From: Bradyrhizobium iriomotense | GTDB taxonomy: Bacteria; Pseudomonadota; Alphaproteobacteria; Rhizobiales; Xanthobacteraceae | Reading direction: 5' to 3' | NCBI RefSeq assembly: GCF_030160715.1 | Contig: NZ_BSOW01000032.1 | Location: 1-64,000 of the forward strand | Length of the DNA stretch: 64,000 bases | Part shown: piece by piece, positions 47,669-56,998 of the stretch | Numbering within the stretch: position 1 is the stretch's first letter | Layout of the letters: the number at the start of each line of letters is the position of its first letter | The notes under the pieces: model-generated | Seen by the model: only the letters and a program-made list of their open reading frames with translations | Told to the model about the DNA's origin: nothing | The model's database searches: none | Program-made: the position numbers and the translations under genes

Positions 47669-48354
47669 TGTCCCAGCTCCTTCGACCAGTTGATGGCGTT
47701 GACGTAGATGCCGAGTGGATTCTTGCGCAGCCGATCGGTGTCGGTGGGCGGCTGAATTGCGATGGTGAGGATTGCGGTCCAACGTGTGGTGCCGGCGAGC
47801 GCCCCGTCTTGATAGCGGTGCTCGACCCAGGCGATGCGAAAACTGTCGGGCGAGGCGCGGATGACGCTGGAGACGTCGATGGCGACCTGCTGTTTGCCGA
47901 GATTGGCGAAGGGGTCATTGGCGCGGGCGTAGTCGTTCAGCGCTGCCGCGCCCGCCGTTGTCGTGAAATCATAGGCCTGCAGCCAGTTGTGTCGCACGAT
48001 GATCGGATCGGCCGGGAGCGAGCGTACGATCTGGATGAAGTGGGCGAGATACCAGGCAATCTGCGGGTCATTCGGCCGGTAGTCGGCGGTGGCCGGCGCC
48101 ACCACTTGCGCCTCGCCGAGCTTGTCGACCTGCACCACCCAGGGAACGACGGTGCCGTGCGTGGATTGCCAGACGAGCCCGCCGGCGAGGCCGCAAGACA
48201 GGATCAGCGAACCAAAGGCCATCAGCCGCCAATTCCTGGCCTGCACGCGGGCGGAGCCGATGCGTTCGTCCCAGACTTGCGCCGCGCGCTGGTAGGGGGT
48301 TTCGGGTTCGGGCGTGCGGCCGTAGCGCACGGACGATCGGCTGAAGATCGACAT
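47665..48354 (-). CDS. trbF: Conjugal transfer protein TrbF (VirB8-like)
   Basis: A 229-residue inner-membrane protein. The N-terminus (TPYQRAAQVWDERIGSARVQARNWRLMAFGSLIL) precedes one membrane helix at about 45-65 and the periplasmic VirB8 domain (YLAHFIQIVRSLPADPIIVRHNWLQAYDF). It nucleates the transfer channel. It lies 3 nt after trbL. Confidence 0.93.
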   Translation of the reverse strand: MSIFSRSSVRYGRTPEPETPYQRAAQVWDERIGSARVQARNWRLMAFGSLILSCGLAGGLVWQSTHGTVVPWVVQVDKLGEAQVVAPATADYRPNDPQIAWYLAHFIQIVRSLPADPIIVRHNWLQAYDFTTTAGAAALNDYARANDPFANLGKQQVAIDVSSVIRASPDSFRIAWVEHRYQDGALAGTTRWTAILTIAIQPPTDTDRLRKNPLGIYVNAINWSKELGQ

Positions 48355-48357
48355 AGG

Positions 48358-49722
48358 TTATTCTCCTGCCGAGAGGTCGACGGAGTGGCCGCCGCCATGG
48401 CTGTCGCCGGATTTGAGGGCTTGCGCAGCTGTCTGAGCGCCGTGAATGACGGTCTGATTGCGCTTGACGCGTTGGGCCCAGGCGGGCGGACCGCTCTCGC
48501 TCGCTGCTTGAGATGCGGCTCCATCGTTGGCGGCCTCGCCACTCCCGATGGTCCCCATCGTCGAGGAGCCACCCGTGTTGGCGACGCCGGCACGGGCGCC
48601 AGAGGTAAAGCTCTCCGTCATCGCCCCGGCTGCTTGCGAAGCGGCGCGTCTGACGGGCGCTGCCGCGTGACTAGCCGCCGCACGGCCCGCGCCGCCGAGA
48701 CCGGCGGCGACGCCGCCAGCGCCAGACCTGCCGGCCGATGCGAGGCTGTAGGCGGAGGACATGCCGCCGGCCATCGCCGCACCCCCACGCGCGGCGGCTG
48801 CTGCACCAGAGCTGACGGCCATCGCTCCCCTTCCGGCGAGCCCAAGTGCAGCTCCGCCCGCCATCGCCGTGCCGGCGACGGCGAGACCGGTGCCGACTGC
48901 AGCGCCCGCGCCGAGCTGCGGTGCCCCCGAGACAAGCCCGGTCGCGATGCCTGGACCGAAGATGCCAAGGCCAAGCATGGCGAGCGCCGCTAGCACAACA
49001 GAGAGCGCCTGCTCGATGGTTGGCTGGCCGCCGGCATAGGCGGTGGTGAATTGGGAGAAGAGCCCGGTGCCGATGCCGACGATGACGGCGAGCACCATCA
49101 CCTTGACGCCGGAGGCAACGACGTTGCCCAGCACCTTCTCCGCGAGGAAGGCGGTCTTGTTGAAGAGGGCGAAGGGAATGAGAATGAAGCCGGCGAGCGT
49201 CGTCAGCTTGAACTCGATCAACGTGACGAACAGCTGTACCGCCAGAATGAAGAAGGCGATCAGCACCAAGAGCCAGGAGACCATCAGCACGGCGATCTGG
49301 ACAAAGTTGGCAAAGAAGCTGGTGAATCCCATCATCTGGCTTGCGGCGTCAAGCAGCGGTTGCCCGGCATCGAGCCCGACCTGTGCGAGCCTGCCGGGCC
49401 GCAGGAAGTCCGCGGTCGAGATCGACGAACCGCCGGCCTTCAGTCCGAGGCCTGCGAAGCTGTTGAAGATGATGCCTGAGAGATGGGTGAAGTTGGTGAT
49501 GATGAAGGCAAAGAAACCGATGTAGAGAGTCTTTTTCACCAGCCGCTGCAGGATGTCCTCGTCTGCGCCCCAGGCCCAGAACAGGCCGGCGAGCGTGATG
49601 TCGATGACAATCAATGTCGACGACAGATAAGTGACCTCACTTTTGACCAGGCCGAAACCCGAATCGATGTAGGTCGTGAAAGTATTGAGGAAGGTGTCGA
49701 TGACGCCGACGTTGTTCATCAC
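48358..49722 (-). CDS. trbL: Conjugal transfer protein TrbL (VirB6-like)
   Basis: A 454-residue polytopic protein. It starts NNVGVIDTFLNTFTTYIDSGFGLV and carries several hydrophobic helices in the first 290 residues. The C-terminus is long, low-complexity and rich in Ala/Gly/Ser, as is usual for TrbL. It forms part of the inner-membrane pore. It overlaps trbK by 4 nt. Confidence 0.93.
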   Translation of the reverse strand: MMNNVGVIDTFLNTFTTYIDSGFGLVKSEVTYLSSTLIVIDITLAGLFWAWGADEDILQRLVKKTLYIGFFAFIITNFTHLSGIIFNSFAGLGLKAGGSSISTADFLRPGRLAQVGLDAGQPLLDAASQMMGFTSFFANFVQIAVLMVSWLLVLIAFFILAVQLFVTLIEFKLTTLAGFILIPFALFNKTAFLAEKVLGNVVASGVKVMVLAVIVGIGTGLFSQFTTAYAGGQPTIEQALSVVLAALAMLGLGIFGPGIATGLVSGAPQLGAGAAVGTGLAVAGTAMAGGAALGLAGRGAMAVSSGAAAAARGGAAMAGGMSSAYSLASAGRSGAGGVAAGLGGAGRAAASHAAAPVRRAASQAAGAMTESFTSGARAGVANTGGSSTMGTIGSGEAANDGAASQAASESGPPAWAQRVKRNQTVIHGAQTAAQALKSGDSHGGGHSVDLSAGE

Positions 49723-50036
49723 TTTTCTCCCTGTATGACATTCATCGTCGGCGGTGTGGCCGGCGCGGCCTGTGGCAGCAGCGGCCGCGCCGGCCCGCCG
49801 AAGAAGCGCGCGCGGTTCTCCTCCCAGACCGCCTGGCAGTGCGGATCTTCGGCATCCTTGGGACCGAGCGCGCGGCAGCGGCGCAGCTCGGCCGACAGAT
49901 CATCGGAAGCAGAGACGGAGGGGGCGTCGGACACGGGCCGCTCCGCCGGACGCCGATGGATGGAGGACAGCGTGGCGATGAACACGGCAAACACGACGAT
50001 CATCGCGCCTGCGCGAAGGATATCCGAGCGCTCCAT
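49719..50036 (-). CDS. trbK: TrbK-alt family protein
   Basis: A 105-residue protein with one N-terminal membrane helix (AGAMIVVFAVFIATLSSI) and the trbK-alt core AELRRCRALGPKDAEDPHCQAVWEENRARFF. It lies between trbJ and trbL, where an entry-exclusion lipoprotein sits in plasmid clusters. Whether the alt form has that role is unproven. Confidence 0.87.
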   Translation of the reverse strand: MERSDILRAGAMIVVFAVFIATLSSIHRRPAERPVSDAPSVSASDDLSAELRRCRALGPKDAEDPHCQAVWEENRARFFGGPARPLLPQAAPATPPTMNVIQGEK

Positions 50037-50046
50037 GACCCGAGCC

Positions 50047-50805
50047 TCAGTTGCCGCTGAACATGGTGACGTTGCCGGGCTGATAGCCGCTGCGTGTCGA
50101 AAAGATTTTGTACTGCTGCTGCGCTTGCGATTCGGTCGCCGTCACGCGGGCCTGCTCCAACGCATCCGCCCGTCCCTTCGCGGCGAGCACCGCGACGAGA
50201 TCGGAGAGCTGCTGGGATTGGAGGGCCAGGAGCTGGTTTCCGGCTTGAGCCGCCTGCAGGGCGCCACTTGCCGACTGGCTGGCGGTCACCAGCGAGCTCA
50301 TTGCGCTGGAGTTGGTCGAGATGTTGCCGACGACGCCGGCCTGCACTTTCAGGGAGTCCTCGAAGGCGCCTGCCGAGTTCTGCCAACGACTTTGAGCCGC
50401 GGCAAACATCGCCGCATTGGATCCCGTGGTCGCCGCGGTGCCGTATGTCGTGGAGTACGCTGTCTGGATGCGCTCGACGTTGAAGGCGATGTTCTGGGCC
50501 TGACTCAGCAGCGACTGGGTCCGTGCGACCTGTGCCTGAAGCTGGGTCAGCGTCGACAACGGCAGGTTGGCGAGGTTCTTTCCCTGGTTCACCAGGCTCT
50601 GCGCCTGATTGGTCAGCATCTGGATCTGATTGTTGATCTGCTGCAGCTCACGCGCCGCAGTCAGAACGTTCTGGCTGAAGTTGGTGGGGTCATAGACGAT
50701 CCACTGTGCAAAGGCCGGCGCCGTCAAAAGCGGCGTGATTGGTACGGTAAGCAAGAGAGCGGTCGCGGTGACCAAGCCAGCGCGCCGTGTCTTAAGGGCG
50801 GTCAT
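50047..50805 (-). CDS. trbJ: Conjugal transfer protein TrbJ (VirB5-like)
   Basis: A 252-residue secreted protein. A signal peptide ends in PAFAQW (about residue 34), and QWIVYDPTNFSQNVLTAARELQQINNQIQMLTNQAQSL is the TrbJ hallmark. Long helical, glutamine-rich segments follow. It is the predicted minor pilus/tip component. It overlaps trbE by 4 nt. Confidence 0.93.
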   Translation of the reverse strand: MTALKTRRAGLVTATALLLTVPITPLLTAPAFAQWIVYDPTNFSQNVLTAARELQQINNQIQMLTNQAQSLVNQGKNLANLPLSTLTQLQAQVARTQSLLSQAQNIAFNVERIQTAYSTTYGTAATTGSNAAMFAAAQSRWQNSAGAFEDSLKVQAGVVGNISTNSSAMSSLVTASQSASGALQAAQAGNQLLALQSQQLSDLVAVLAAKGRADALEQARVTATESQAQQQYKIFSTRSGYQPGNVTMFSGN

Positions 50806-53240
50806 AATTGCACCTCCAGGTTTGTCAGGTCAGGGATGAGATCGGCGGCCCAGAGCAGCTCGTGATCAGCGAGCCAGGCGGCCACAAAATCGTCGCGGCC
50901 GTGATCGGCGAGCAGCCGCTCGATCGCGGCATGGTCGGCCTTGGAGGAAGCGGCGCAGAAGGCGAGCGCAATCGGCCCGAGGCCGAGCTCAAAGAGCCGA
51001 TTGCCGCGGCGGGATTGGCAGTAATAGTCTCGCTTCGGCGTCGCCCGCGCGATGATCTCGATCTGGCGGTCGTTCAAACCGAACCGCTGGTAGATGGCGG
51101 TGATCTGCGGTTCGATCGCGCGCTCGTTGGGCAGGAAGATGCGCGTCGGGCAGCTCTCGACGATTGCGGGTGCGATGTTGCTGCCGTCGATATCGGAGAG
51201 CGATTGGGTTGCGAAGACGACCGAAGCGTTCTTCTTCCGGAGCGTCTTCAGCCACTCGCGAAGCTGCTGGGCGAAGGCCGGATCGTCGAGGACAAGCCAA
51301 CCCTCGTCGATGATGAGGAGGGTCGGCCGGCCGTCGAGCCGTCCCTCGATGCGATGGAAGAGGTAGGTGAGGACGGCGGGCGCCGCGCCAGCGCCGATCA
51401 AGCCCTCGGTCTCGAACGCCTGCACCGAAGCGAAGCCGAGCTGCTCGGCCTCCGCGTCGAGCAGGCGGCCGGAGGAGCCGCCGACGCAATAAGGTTGCAG
51501 AGCCTGCTTGAGCGCGGTCGATTGCAATAGAACCGTCAGGCCGGTGATCGTGCGTTCCTCGACCGGCGAGGAAGCCAGCGAGGTCAACGCCGACCAGACA
51601 TGCTCCTTCGCGGTCGGATCGATGGTGACGCCTTCCTTGGCGAGGATCGCGGTTACCCATTCGGCCGCCCAGGCGCGCTCCGCCGCATCGCCGATACGCG
51701 CGAGCGGTTGAAGAGAGACGGAGTCCTCCGCGCTGCTCGACAGACTTCCGCCGAGGTCGTGCCAGTCGCCGCCCATGGCAAGCGCGGCCGTGCGGATCGA
51801 ACCGCCGAAATCGAAGGCGAAGATCTGGCTTTTCCGGTAGCGGCGGAACTGGATCGCCATCAGCGCCAGCAGCACGGATTTGCCGGCGCCGGTCGGGCCG
51901 ACGATCAGGGTGTGGCCGACGTCGCCGACATGCAGCGAAAAGCGGAACGGCGTCGAGCCCTCGGTCTTGCCGAAGAACAGCGGGGCGCTGCGGAAATGTT
52001 CATCGCGGTCTGGCCCGGCCCAGACTGCCGAAAGCGGAATCATGTGGGCGAGGTTCAAGGTCGAGAGCGGCGGCTGACGAACGTTGGCGTAGGCGTGTCC
52101 AGGCAGAGAGCCGAGCCAGGCTTCGAGCGCGTTCACCCCTTCCGGCATGCAGGTGAAGTCGCGCCCCTGGATCACCTTTTCGACGAGGCGCAGCTTCTCA
52201 GCGGCGAGACCTCCGTCCTCGTCCCAGACGGTGACGGTCGCGGTGACATAGGCCTGGCCGACATCGTCGGTGCCCAGTTCCTGCAAGGCGAGATCGGCAT
52301 CGGCAGCCTTGTTGGCCGCATCGCTATCGACCAGGGTCGAGGCCTCGTTGGTCATCACCTCCTTGACGATCGCGGCGATCGACTTTCGCTTGGCGAACCA
52401 CTGCCGGCGGATCTTGGTCAGCAGTTTTACCGCCTCGGTCTTGTCGAGCAGGATCGCGCGGGTCGACCAGCGATAGGGAAAGGCAAGCCGGTTCAGTTCG
52501 TCGAGGATCCCCGGATGGGTCGCGGTCGGAAAACCAACCACCGTGAGCGTGCGAAGATGATGGCTGCCGAGGCGCGGCTCGAGGCCGCCGGCAAGCGGCT
52601 CGTCCGCGAGCAGCGCGTCGAGATGCATCGGCGTCTCGGGAACGCGGACGCTCTGGTGCCGGGTCGAGATAGTCGAATGCAGGTAGGTCAGCGTCTCGCC
52701 GTCGTCGAGCCACGCCACTTCGGGCATGAACCCTTCGACCAGTTGCAGGACACGGTTGGTCCGAGCGACGAAGCCACGCAGCAGCTCGTGCGGATCGACG
52801 CCGCCCTGCGCGCGGCCCTCATAGAGCCAGCCCTCGATGCGCGAGGCGTCCTCGGCCGGCGGGAGCCAGACGAAGGTCAAGAGATAGCGGCTCTCGAAAT
52901 GCGCCCCCGCCTCCTCGAAAGCGTCCCGTCGCTCCAGGTCGACCAGCGCAGATGCAGCGTCGGGAAAGGTGTTGTGCGGATACGTCTGGGCGGCGATGCG
53001 CTGGGCCTCGACGAAGATCGCCCAACCTGAGCCCAGACGCCGCAGCGCGTTGTTGAGGCGGGCGGTCACCCCTACCAGCTCGGCAGGCGTTGCGCTGTCG
53101 AGGTCCGGGCCGCGGAAGCGCGCAGTGCGCTGGAGCGCGCCGTCCTTGTTGAGGACGACGCCCTTTGCGACCAAAGCGGCCCAGGGCAGGAAGTCGGCGA
53201 GGCTTGTGGGCCGGTTGCGGTATTCGGCAAGGTTCAGCAT
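50802..53240 (-). CDS. trbE: Conjugal transfer ATPase TrbE (VirB4-like)
   Basis: A VirB4-family ATPase of 812 residues. Walker A (VGPTGAGKSVLLALMA) lies past the middle and Walker B appears as TLLIIDEGWLVLDDPAFAQQLREWLKTLRKKN. It powers pilus assembly and substrate translocation at the inner membrane. The frame extends to 53339, but MLNLAEYRNRPTSLADFLPW at 53240 is the family start, just after trbD. It is full length. Confidence 0.94.
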   Translation of the reverse strand: MLNLAEYRNRPTSLADFLPWAALVAKGVVLNKDGALQRTARFRGPDLDSATPAELVGVTARLNNALRRLGSGWAIFVEAQRIAAQTYPHNTFPDAASALVDLERRDAFEEAGAHFESRYLLTFVWLPPAEDASRIEGWLYEGRAQGGVDPHELLRGFVARTNRVLQLVEGFMPEVAWLDDGETLTYLHSTISTRHQSVRVPETPMHLDALLADEPLAGGLEPRLGSHHLRTLTVVGFPTATHPGILDELNRLAFPYRWSTRAILLDKTEAVKLLTKIRRQWFAKRKSIAAIVKEVMTNEASTLVDSDAANKAADADLALQELGTDDVGQAYVTATVTVWDEDGGLAAEKLRLVEKVIQGRDFTCMPEGVNALEAWLGSLPGHAYANVRQPPLSTLNLAHMIPLSAVWAGPDRDEHFRSAPLFFGKTEGSTPFRFSLHVGDVGHTLIVGPTGAGKSVLLALMAIQFRRYRKSQIFAFDFGGSIRTAALAMGGDWHDLGGSLSSSAEDSVSLQPLARIGDAAERAWAAEWVTAILAKEGVTIDPTAKEHVWSALTSLASSPVEERTITGLTVLLQSTALKQALQPYCVGGSSGRLLDAEAEQLGFASVQAFETEGLIGAGAAPAVLTYLFHRIEGRLDGRPTLLIIDEGWLVLDDPAFAQQLREWLKTLRKKNASVVFATQSLSDIDGSNIAPAIVESCPTRIFLPNERAIEPQITAIYQRFGLNDRQIEIIARATPKRDYYCQSRRGNRLFELGLGPIALAFCAASSKADHAAIERLLADHGRDDFVAAWLADHELLWAADLIPDLTNLEVQL

Positions 53241-53247
53241 GGAGGCC

Positions 53248-53523
53248 TCACGCGCCGAGGTAAGATGGATAGCGGAGGTGGCGTCGAACGACGTCCACGA
53301 ACTGCGGGTCGCGCTTGGCCGCCCAGACGGCCGCAGCATTGCCCACAGCCCAAATCAGCACTCCGGGGATCCAGAGGTGGAGGCCGAGCGCGATGGCGGC
53401 CGCCAACGTGCCGTTGGCGATCGCAACGGTGCGGGGCGCGCCACCCATCAGGATCGGGTCGGTGAGCGCGCGATGGACCGGCGCGAAAAAGCCCGGCACT
53501 TCCGGATCGGCGATGCCGGCCAT
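53248..53523 (-). CDS. trbD: Conjugal transfer protein TrbD (VirB3-like)
   Basis: A 91-residue protein with VPGFFAPVHRALTDPILMGGAPR followed by a membrane hairpin and a basic C-terminus, the TrbD/VirB3 pattern. The start codon at 53521-53523 shares one base with the trbC stop. It lies 7 nt before trbE, with which VirB3-like proteins associate. Confidence 0.92.
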   Translation of the reverse strand: MAGIADPEVPGFFAPVHRALTDPILMGGAPRTVAIANGTLAAAIALGLHLWIPGVLIWAVGNAAAVWAAKRDPQFVDVVRRHLRYPSYLGA

Positions 53524-53849
53524 CACACCAAGGCTCCGCCGGAGAAGCTGAAGAAGGTCAGGAAAAAGCTCGACGCGGCGAAGGCGATCGACAGGCCGAA
53601 GACGATCTGGATCAGCCGGCGGAAGCCGCCGGACGTATCGCCGAACGCGAGCGTCAGGCCGGTCACAGTGATGATGATCACCGACATGATCTTCGCGACC
53701 GGACCTTGCACCGACTCCAGGATCTGATTGAGCGGCGTCTCCCATGGCATCGACGAGCCGGAGGCGTAGGCTGCGGGCGCGAAAGCGATGGAGATGAAGG
53801 CAATCGCCGCGCGGCGAGCGTGACGGATCGCGGAAGGGCACTCGATCAT
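53523..53849 (-). CDS. trbC: Conjugal transfer protein TrbC (VirB2-like pilin)
   Basis: A 108-residue prepilin. The signal segment ends in APAAYASG (about 30), followed by SSMPWETPLNQILESVQGPVAKIMSVIIITVTGL and a second hydrophobic helix, as in VirB2/TrbC. It is the main pilus subunit. The start at 53849 overlaps the trbB stop by 4 nt. Confidence 0.92.
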   Translation of the reverse strand: MIECPSAIRHARRAAIAFISIAFAPAAYASGSSMPWETPLNQILESVQGPVAKIMSVIIITVTGLTLAFGDTSGGFRRLIQIVFGLSIAFAASSFFLTFFSFSGGALV

Positions 53850-54844
53850 GATGGCTCCTTGGAAAGCGAGGATTGGCCGCCCGCCTTGGCGGACTGGACG
53901 CGGTAATCGCCGGTGGCGGGATCGAGGCCGCCGACGAGCGCGAGTTCGGCGAGGCGGCGTTCGCTGCCGCGGCCGCGCAGCACTGCGACGAGATCGATAG
54001 TCTCGGCGATCAGCGCCTTGGGAACGGTGAGGACCGCTTCCTGGATGAGCTGCTCGAGGCGGCGAAGCGCGCCCAGCGCCGTGCCGGCGTGAATCGTGCC
54101 GATCCCACCGGGGTGGCCGGTGCCCCAGGCTTTGAGGAGCTCCAACGCTTCGCTGCCCCGCACCTCGCCGACCGGAATCCGGTCGGGGCGTAGGCGGAGG
54201 GAGGACCGAACCAGATCGGATAGCGACGCCACGCCATCCTTGGTACGCAGCGCGACCAGGTTCGGAGCGCGGCATTGCAGTTCACGCGTATCCTCGATGA
54301 GAACCACGCGATCGGTGGTGCCGGCGATCTCGGCCAGCAGCGCGTTCGTCAGCGTAGTCTTGCCGGTCGAGGTGCCGCCAGCCACCAGGATGTTCTTGCG
54401 GGCGGCGACGGCTTCGCGGAGCACGCCTGCCTGGCCGGCCGTCATGATACCGGCCGCCGCGTAGTCATCCAACGTGAAGACAGCAACGGCAGGCTTGCGG
54501 ATCGCAAAAGTTGGCGCCGCAACGACGGGCGGGAGAAGCCCCTCGAACCTCTCCCCCGTCTCGGGAAGCTCGGCGGAGACGCGAGGGCTTCCGGCATGCA
54601 CCTCAGCGCCGACATGGTGCGCGACCAGGCGCACGATCCGCTCGCCATCCGCCGCGGACATCGTCCGTCCGCTATCCTCCAGCCCGCCGGACAGCCGGTC
54701 GACCCAGAGCCGACCGTCGGGGTTGAGCATCACCTCGACGATCGAGGGATCTTCAAGGAAGGTGGCAATCGCGGGGCCAAGCGCGGTGCGCAGCATGCGT
54801 GCGCCACGCGAGAAGGCTTCCGAATGAATTGAAGTGACCGCCAC
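53846..54844 (-). CDS. trbB: Conjugal transfer ATPase TrbB (VirB11-like)
   Basis: A 332-residue VirB11-family hexameric ATPase. Walker A is GGTSTGKT (156-163), and VVLIEDTRELQC and GTGHPGGIGTIHAGTALGAL give the Asp and His boxes. It starts at GTG 54844. In ICEs and plasmids traG and a CopG-like gene normally precede trbB. Neither is present here: the upstream DNA changes to unrelated sequence. Confidence 0.93.
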   Translation of the reverse strand: MAVTSIHSEAFSRGARMLRTALGPAIATFLEDPSIVEVMLNPDGRLWVDRLSGGLEDSGRTMSAADGERIVRLVAHHVGAEVHAGSPRVSAELPETGERFEGLLPPVVAAPTFAIRKPAVAVFTLDDYAAAGIMTAGQAGVLREAVAARKNILVAGGTSTGKTTLTNALLAEIAGTTDRVVLIEDTRELQCRAPNLVALRTKDGVASLSDLVRSSLRLRPDRIPVGEVRGSEALELLKAWGTGHPGGIGTIHAGTALGALRRLEQLIQEAVLTVPKALIAETIDLVAVLRGRGSERRLAELALVGGLDPATGDYRVQSAKAGGQSSLSKEPS

Positions 54845-55099
54845 GACCGCCCCCGTCGAGCGCCAATCGCAACATGAGATCGGCGACGGGGATGAGTAGA
54901 GAAGGCAGGAAATGGGTTAGTTCAACAAGTATTCCTCCGTCGTAGGGATCCGGCATAGAGCAGCGAAAAAATACTTGCTGCATCGAAAGCACGCTGCTCA
55001 AGGCCGGCTATACGTTCGTCAGGCCCGCTTCGCATGCCTCAGGCTCCGCGCCGGCTCATCCGGCGCGCCCCTCGTAAGGCTCGCCGCCAAGCGGGCCAC
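54845..55099. other. Junction upstream of trbB, no recognised gene
   Basis: A minus-strand frame (up to 55001) overlaps trbB in another phase but has no recognisable domain. The expected traG/CopG genes are missing, so this looks like the broken edge of the conjugation module. Confidence 0.45.
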
Positions 55100-55278
55100 C
55101 CAAGGGCGAACATAGGGTCAAATCCGACCAGGGCCGGCGCCAGGCCGGAAATCTCGTCAGCCACAGCAAACACCGCAAAAGCCGCCGTCGAACGAAGGAA
55201 TTCACGGCGGCTAACGTTTTCGAGTCTCACGCCGGGTTGCAATGTGACCGATGCAGCGGGCGCACTCAAGCTACGCAT
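55100..55278 (-). pseudogene. Possible N-terminal fragment of a Tat-exported protein
   Basis: The minus frame reads RLENVSRREFLRSTAAFAVFAVA, a twin-arginine signal of the type at the start of xanthine/aldehyde dehydrogenase large subunits. The rest of the protein is missing, and downstream text (ALGWPAWRRALRGARR) is not protein-like. It is probably an orphaned gene end. Confidence 0.3.
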
Positions 55279-55405
55279 TGGCCGCCGTCCACCCCCATTC
55301 CTCCAGCTTGCACCACCAACGGCCGTAACACCATCTATGCGAGACGCAACGAGTGTGCGGCCCGGTCAACTACCAATCCTCGTCATTTACCGAGATGACA
55401 GAAAC

Positions 55406-56374
55406 ATGTCACCTTGCACCGATGAACGTCACTCGGTCAGTCGGCACGCGCAGGCCCTCAGCATGCAATACCAATCCCACTCCGTCCTCGCCAGCGGCCC
55501 TGATCAAAGCGCTCATTCTTCCCTTGCTGAACTCTGCTTCAGCACTGAACTCTCTTTCCTCATGGAGGCGCATGATGGGCTCTCCGCCGCGATCGCCCAA
55601 CGCGCAGGTTTCAAAGGTCTCTGGGCATCAGGCCTGTCGATCGCGTGCTCTCTCGGCTACCGCGATGCCAACGAGGCGTCATGGAGCCAACTCGTTGACG
55701 CGGTTGAGCGGATCGTGGACTCCACCACCCTGCCTGTTCTGGTTGACGGCGATGGTGGCTTCGGCAACTTCAACAATGCTCGTCTGCTGGCACGCAAACT
55801 CCGGCAGCGTGGCGCCGGCGGGGTCGCGCTGGAGGACAGCTGTTTTCCGAAGATGAACTCGCTAATTGGTGATCGGCATCCCCTCGCCGATATCGACGAA
55901 TTCGCTGGCCGTCTACGCGCAGTGAAGGATGCAGTCGCGGAAGACTTCATTCTTGTTGCTCGCATTGAAGCGCTGATCGGCGGCCATGGAATGGACGAAG
56001 CAATCCTGCGGGCTCACGCTTATGCTGACGCCGGAGCCGACGCAATCCTCATTCATTCGCGAAGGAGGGCCGCGGACGAGATCCTTGCGTTCGCAAGTGC
56101 CTGGCAGAACCGGTTACCGGTCTTGATCGTTCCAACCAAATACTATCGAACGCCGGTTTCTGCGTATCGAAACGCCCGCATCTCTACAGTGATCTGGGCT
56201 AACCACTCCATGCGAGCGGCAACAGCGGCGATGCGGCAGGTTTGCCATCGCATCCTCGCTGAGGAGAATACTGCACGCATTGAGCCAAATATCGCCACCC
56301 TCGATGAGGTTTTCGAACTATTAAGGTACGACGAACTCGCGCGTGCGGAAGCTCGTTATCTTCACACCTCCTGA
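55406..56374 (+). CDS. pepM: Phosphoenolpyruvate mutase homologue with altered EDK motif
   Basis: This 322-residue protein matches PEP mutase, which makes phosphonopyruvate, the entry step of phosphonate biosynthesis. FLMEAHDGLSAAI, GLWASGLSIACSLGYRDANEASW, LVDGDGGFGNFNNARLL (Asp114/116), VARIEALI and VPTKYYRTPVSAYRNARISTVIWANH all fit. The signature EDKxxxxxNS reads EDSCFPKMNS (143-152), so its lysine is serine. The DNA there looks like a -1/+1 compensated frameshift of a normal EDKLFPK codon run. The start is uncertain: ATG 55406 or 55463, both with weak ribosome sites. An isocitrate lyase or phosphonopyruvate hydrolase relative is possible but fits less well. Confidence 0.8.
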   Translation: MSPCTDERHSVSRHAQALSMQYQSHSVLASGPDQSAHSSLAELCFSTELSFLMEAHDGLSAAIAQRAGFKGLWASGLSIACSLGYRDANEASWSQLVDAVERIVDSTTLPVLVDGDGGFGNFNNARLLARKLRQRGAGGVALEDSCFPKMNSLIGDRHPLADIDEFAGRLRAVKDAVAEDFILVARIEALIGGHGMDEAILRAHAYADAGADAILIHSRRRAADEILAFASAWQNRLPVLIVPTKYYRTPVSAYRNARISTVIWANHSMRAATAAMRQVCHRILAEENTARIEPNIATLDEVFELLRYDELARAEARYLHTS

Positions 56375-56998
56375 CTGAGGGCTAACGTCTCGTTCATGCT
56401 GGAACACACCCGTGCACAAAGGACCATCGCCATGCAGCCGGCTCCCTTTTCCTTGCGCTCAGCCGCATGTACCGGCAAAGCACAGGTTTTCGATCCTGAA
56501 ATTGAGCATAACACCGACTGCCGCGCTCGCTCTTACGCGGCCGATCTGTCCATTGCCACAATATCTCGACCCGCTTTCCCGATCTCACGACCCATCCAAT
56601 CACCGACAAAGAGCCACGAGCGCATTTCTTTTTGGAAATGCCAAACGCGGACGACGATCCATCTCTCCTGAGCTACGGGGGTCCGTTCTTCATGGAACCA
56701 AATGACCCTGTGGACCGGACGCAAGCGCTTGTGCCGGCGCAAGGGACCATCTTGTTCAAATCGTCGGGTACCGCTGCCGCAATGACTCCACAGATGCAGT
56801 TGCCACGATTGGCAAGGAAACCATCGATTCACCGCCGAAGAGACCTGCAGCAAGCCCGTGTAATTGCCGGCGCGGAGGCACGCGACGTAATGAGCTAAAC
56901 GTCAAGCGCTGCACTGAAGCGCTCGGTCTGATGGGGGAGCGCCATCCCTCTAAGCTCAGGAGTTCTGCCGAGACCGGTCAACTCCGATCGGCCATTAA
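56375..56998. other. No recognisable gene
   Basis: Overlapping short frames on both strands with no family match. The stretch separates the PEP mutase gene from the aminotransferase remnant and probably once held the rest of that gene or an inserted element. Confidence 0.45.

Noticed and set aside
48618..48993. Long plus- and minus-strand frames across the trbL tail
   Set aside because: They arise from the Ala/Gly-rich repetitive trbL C-terminus.
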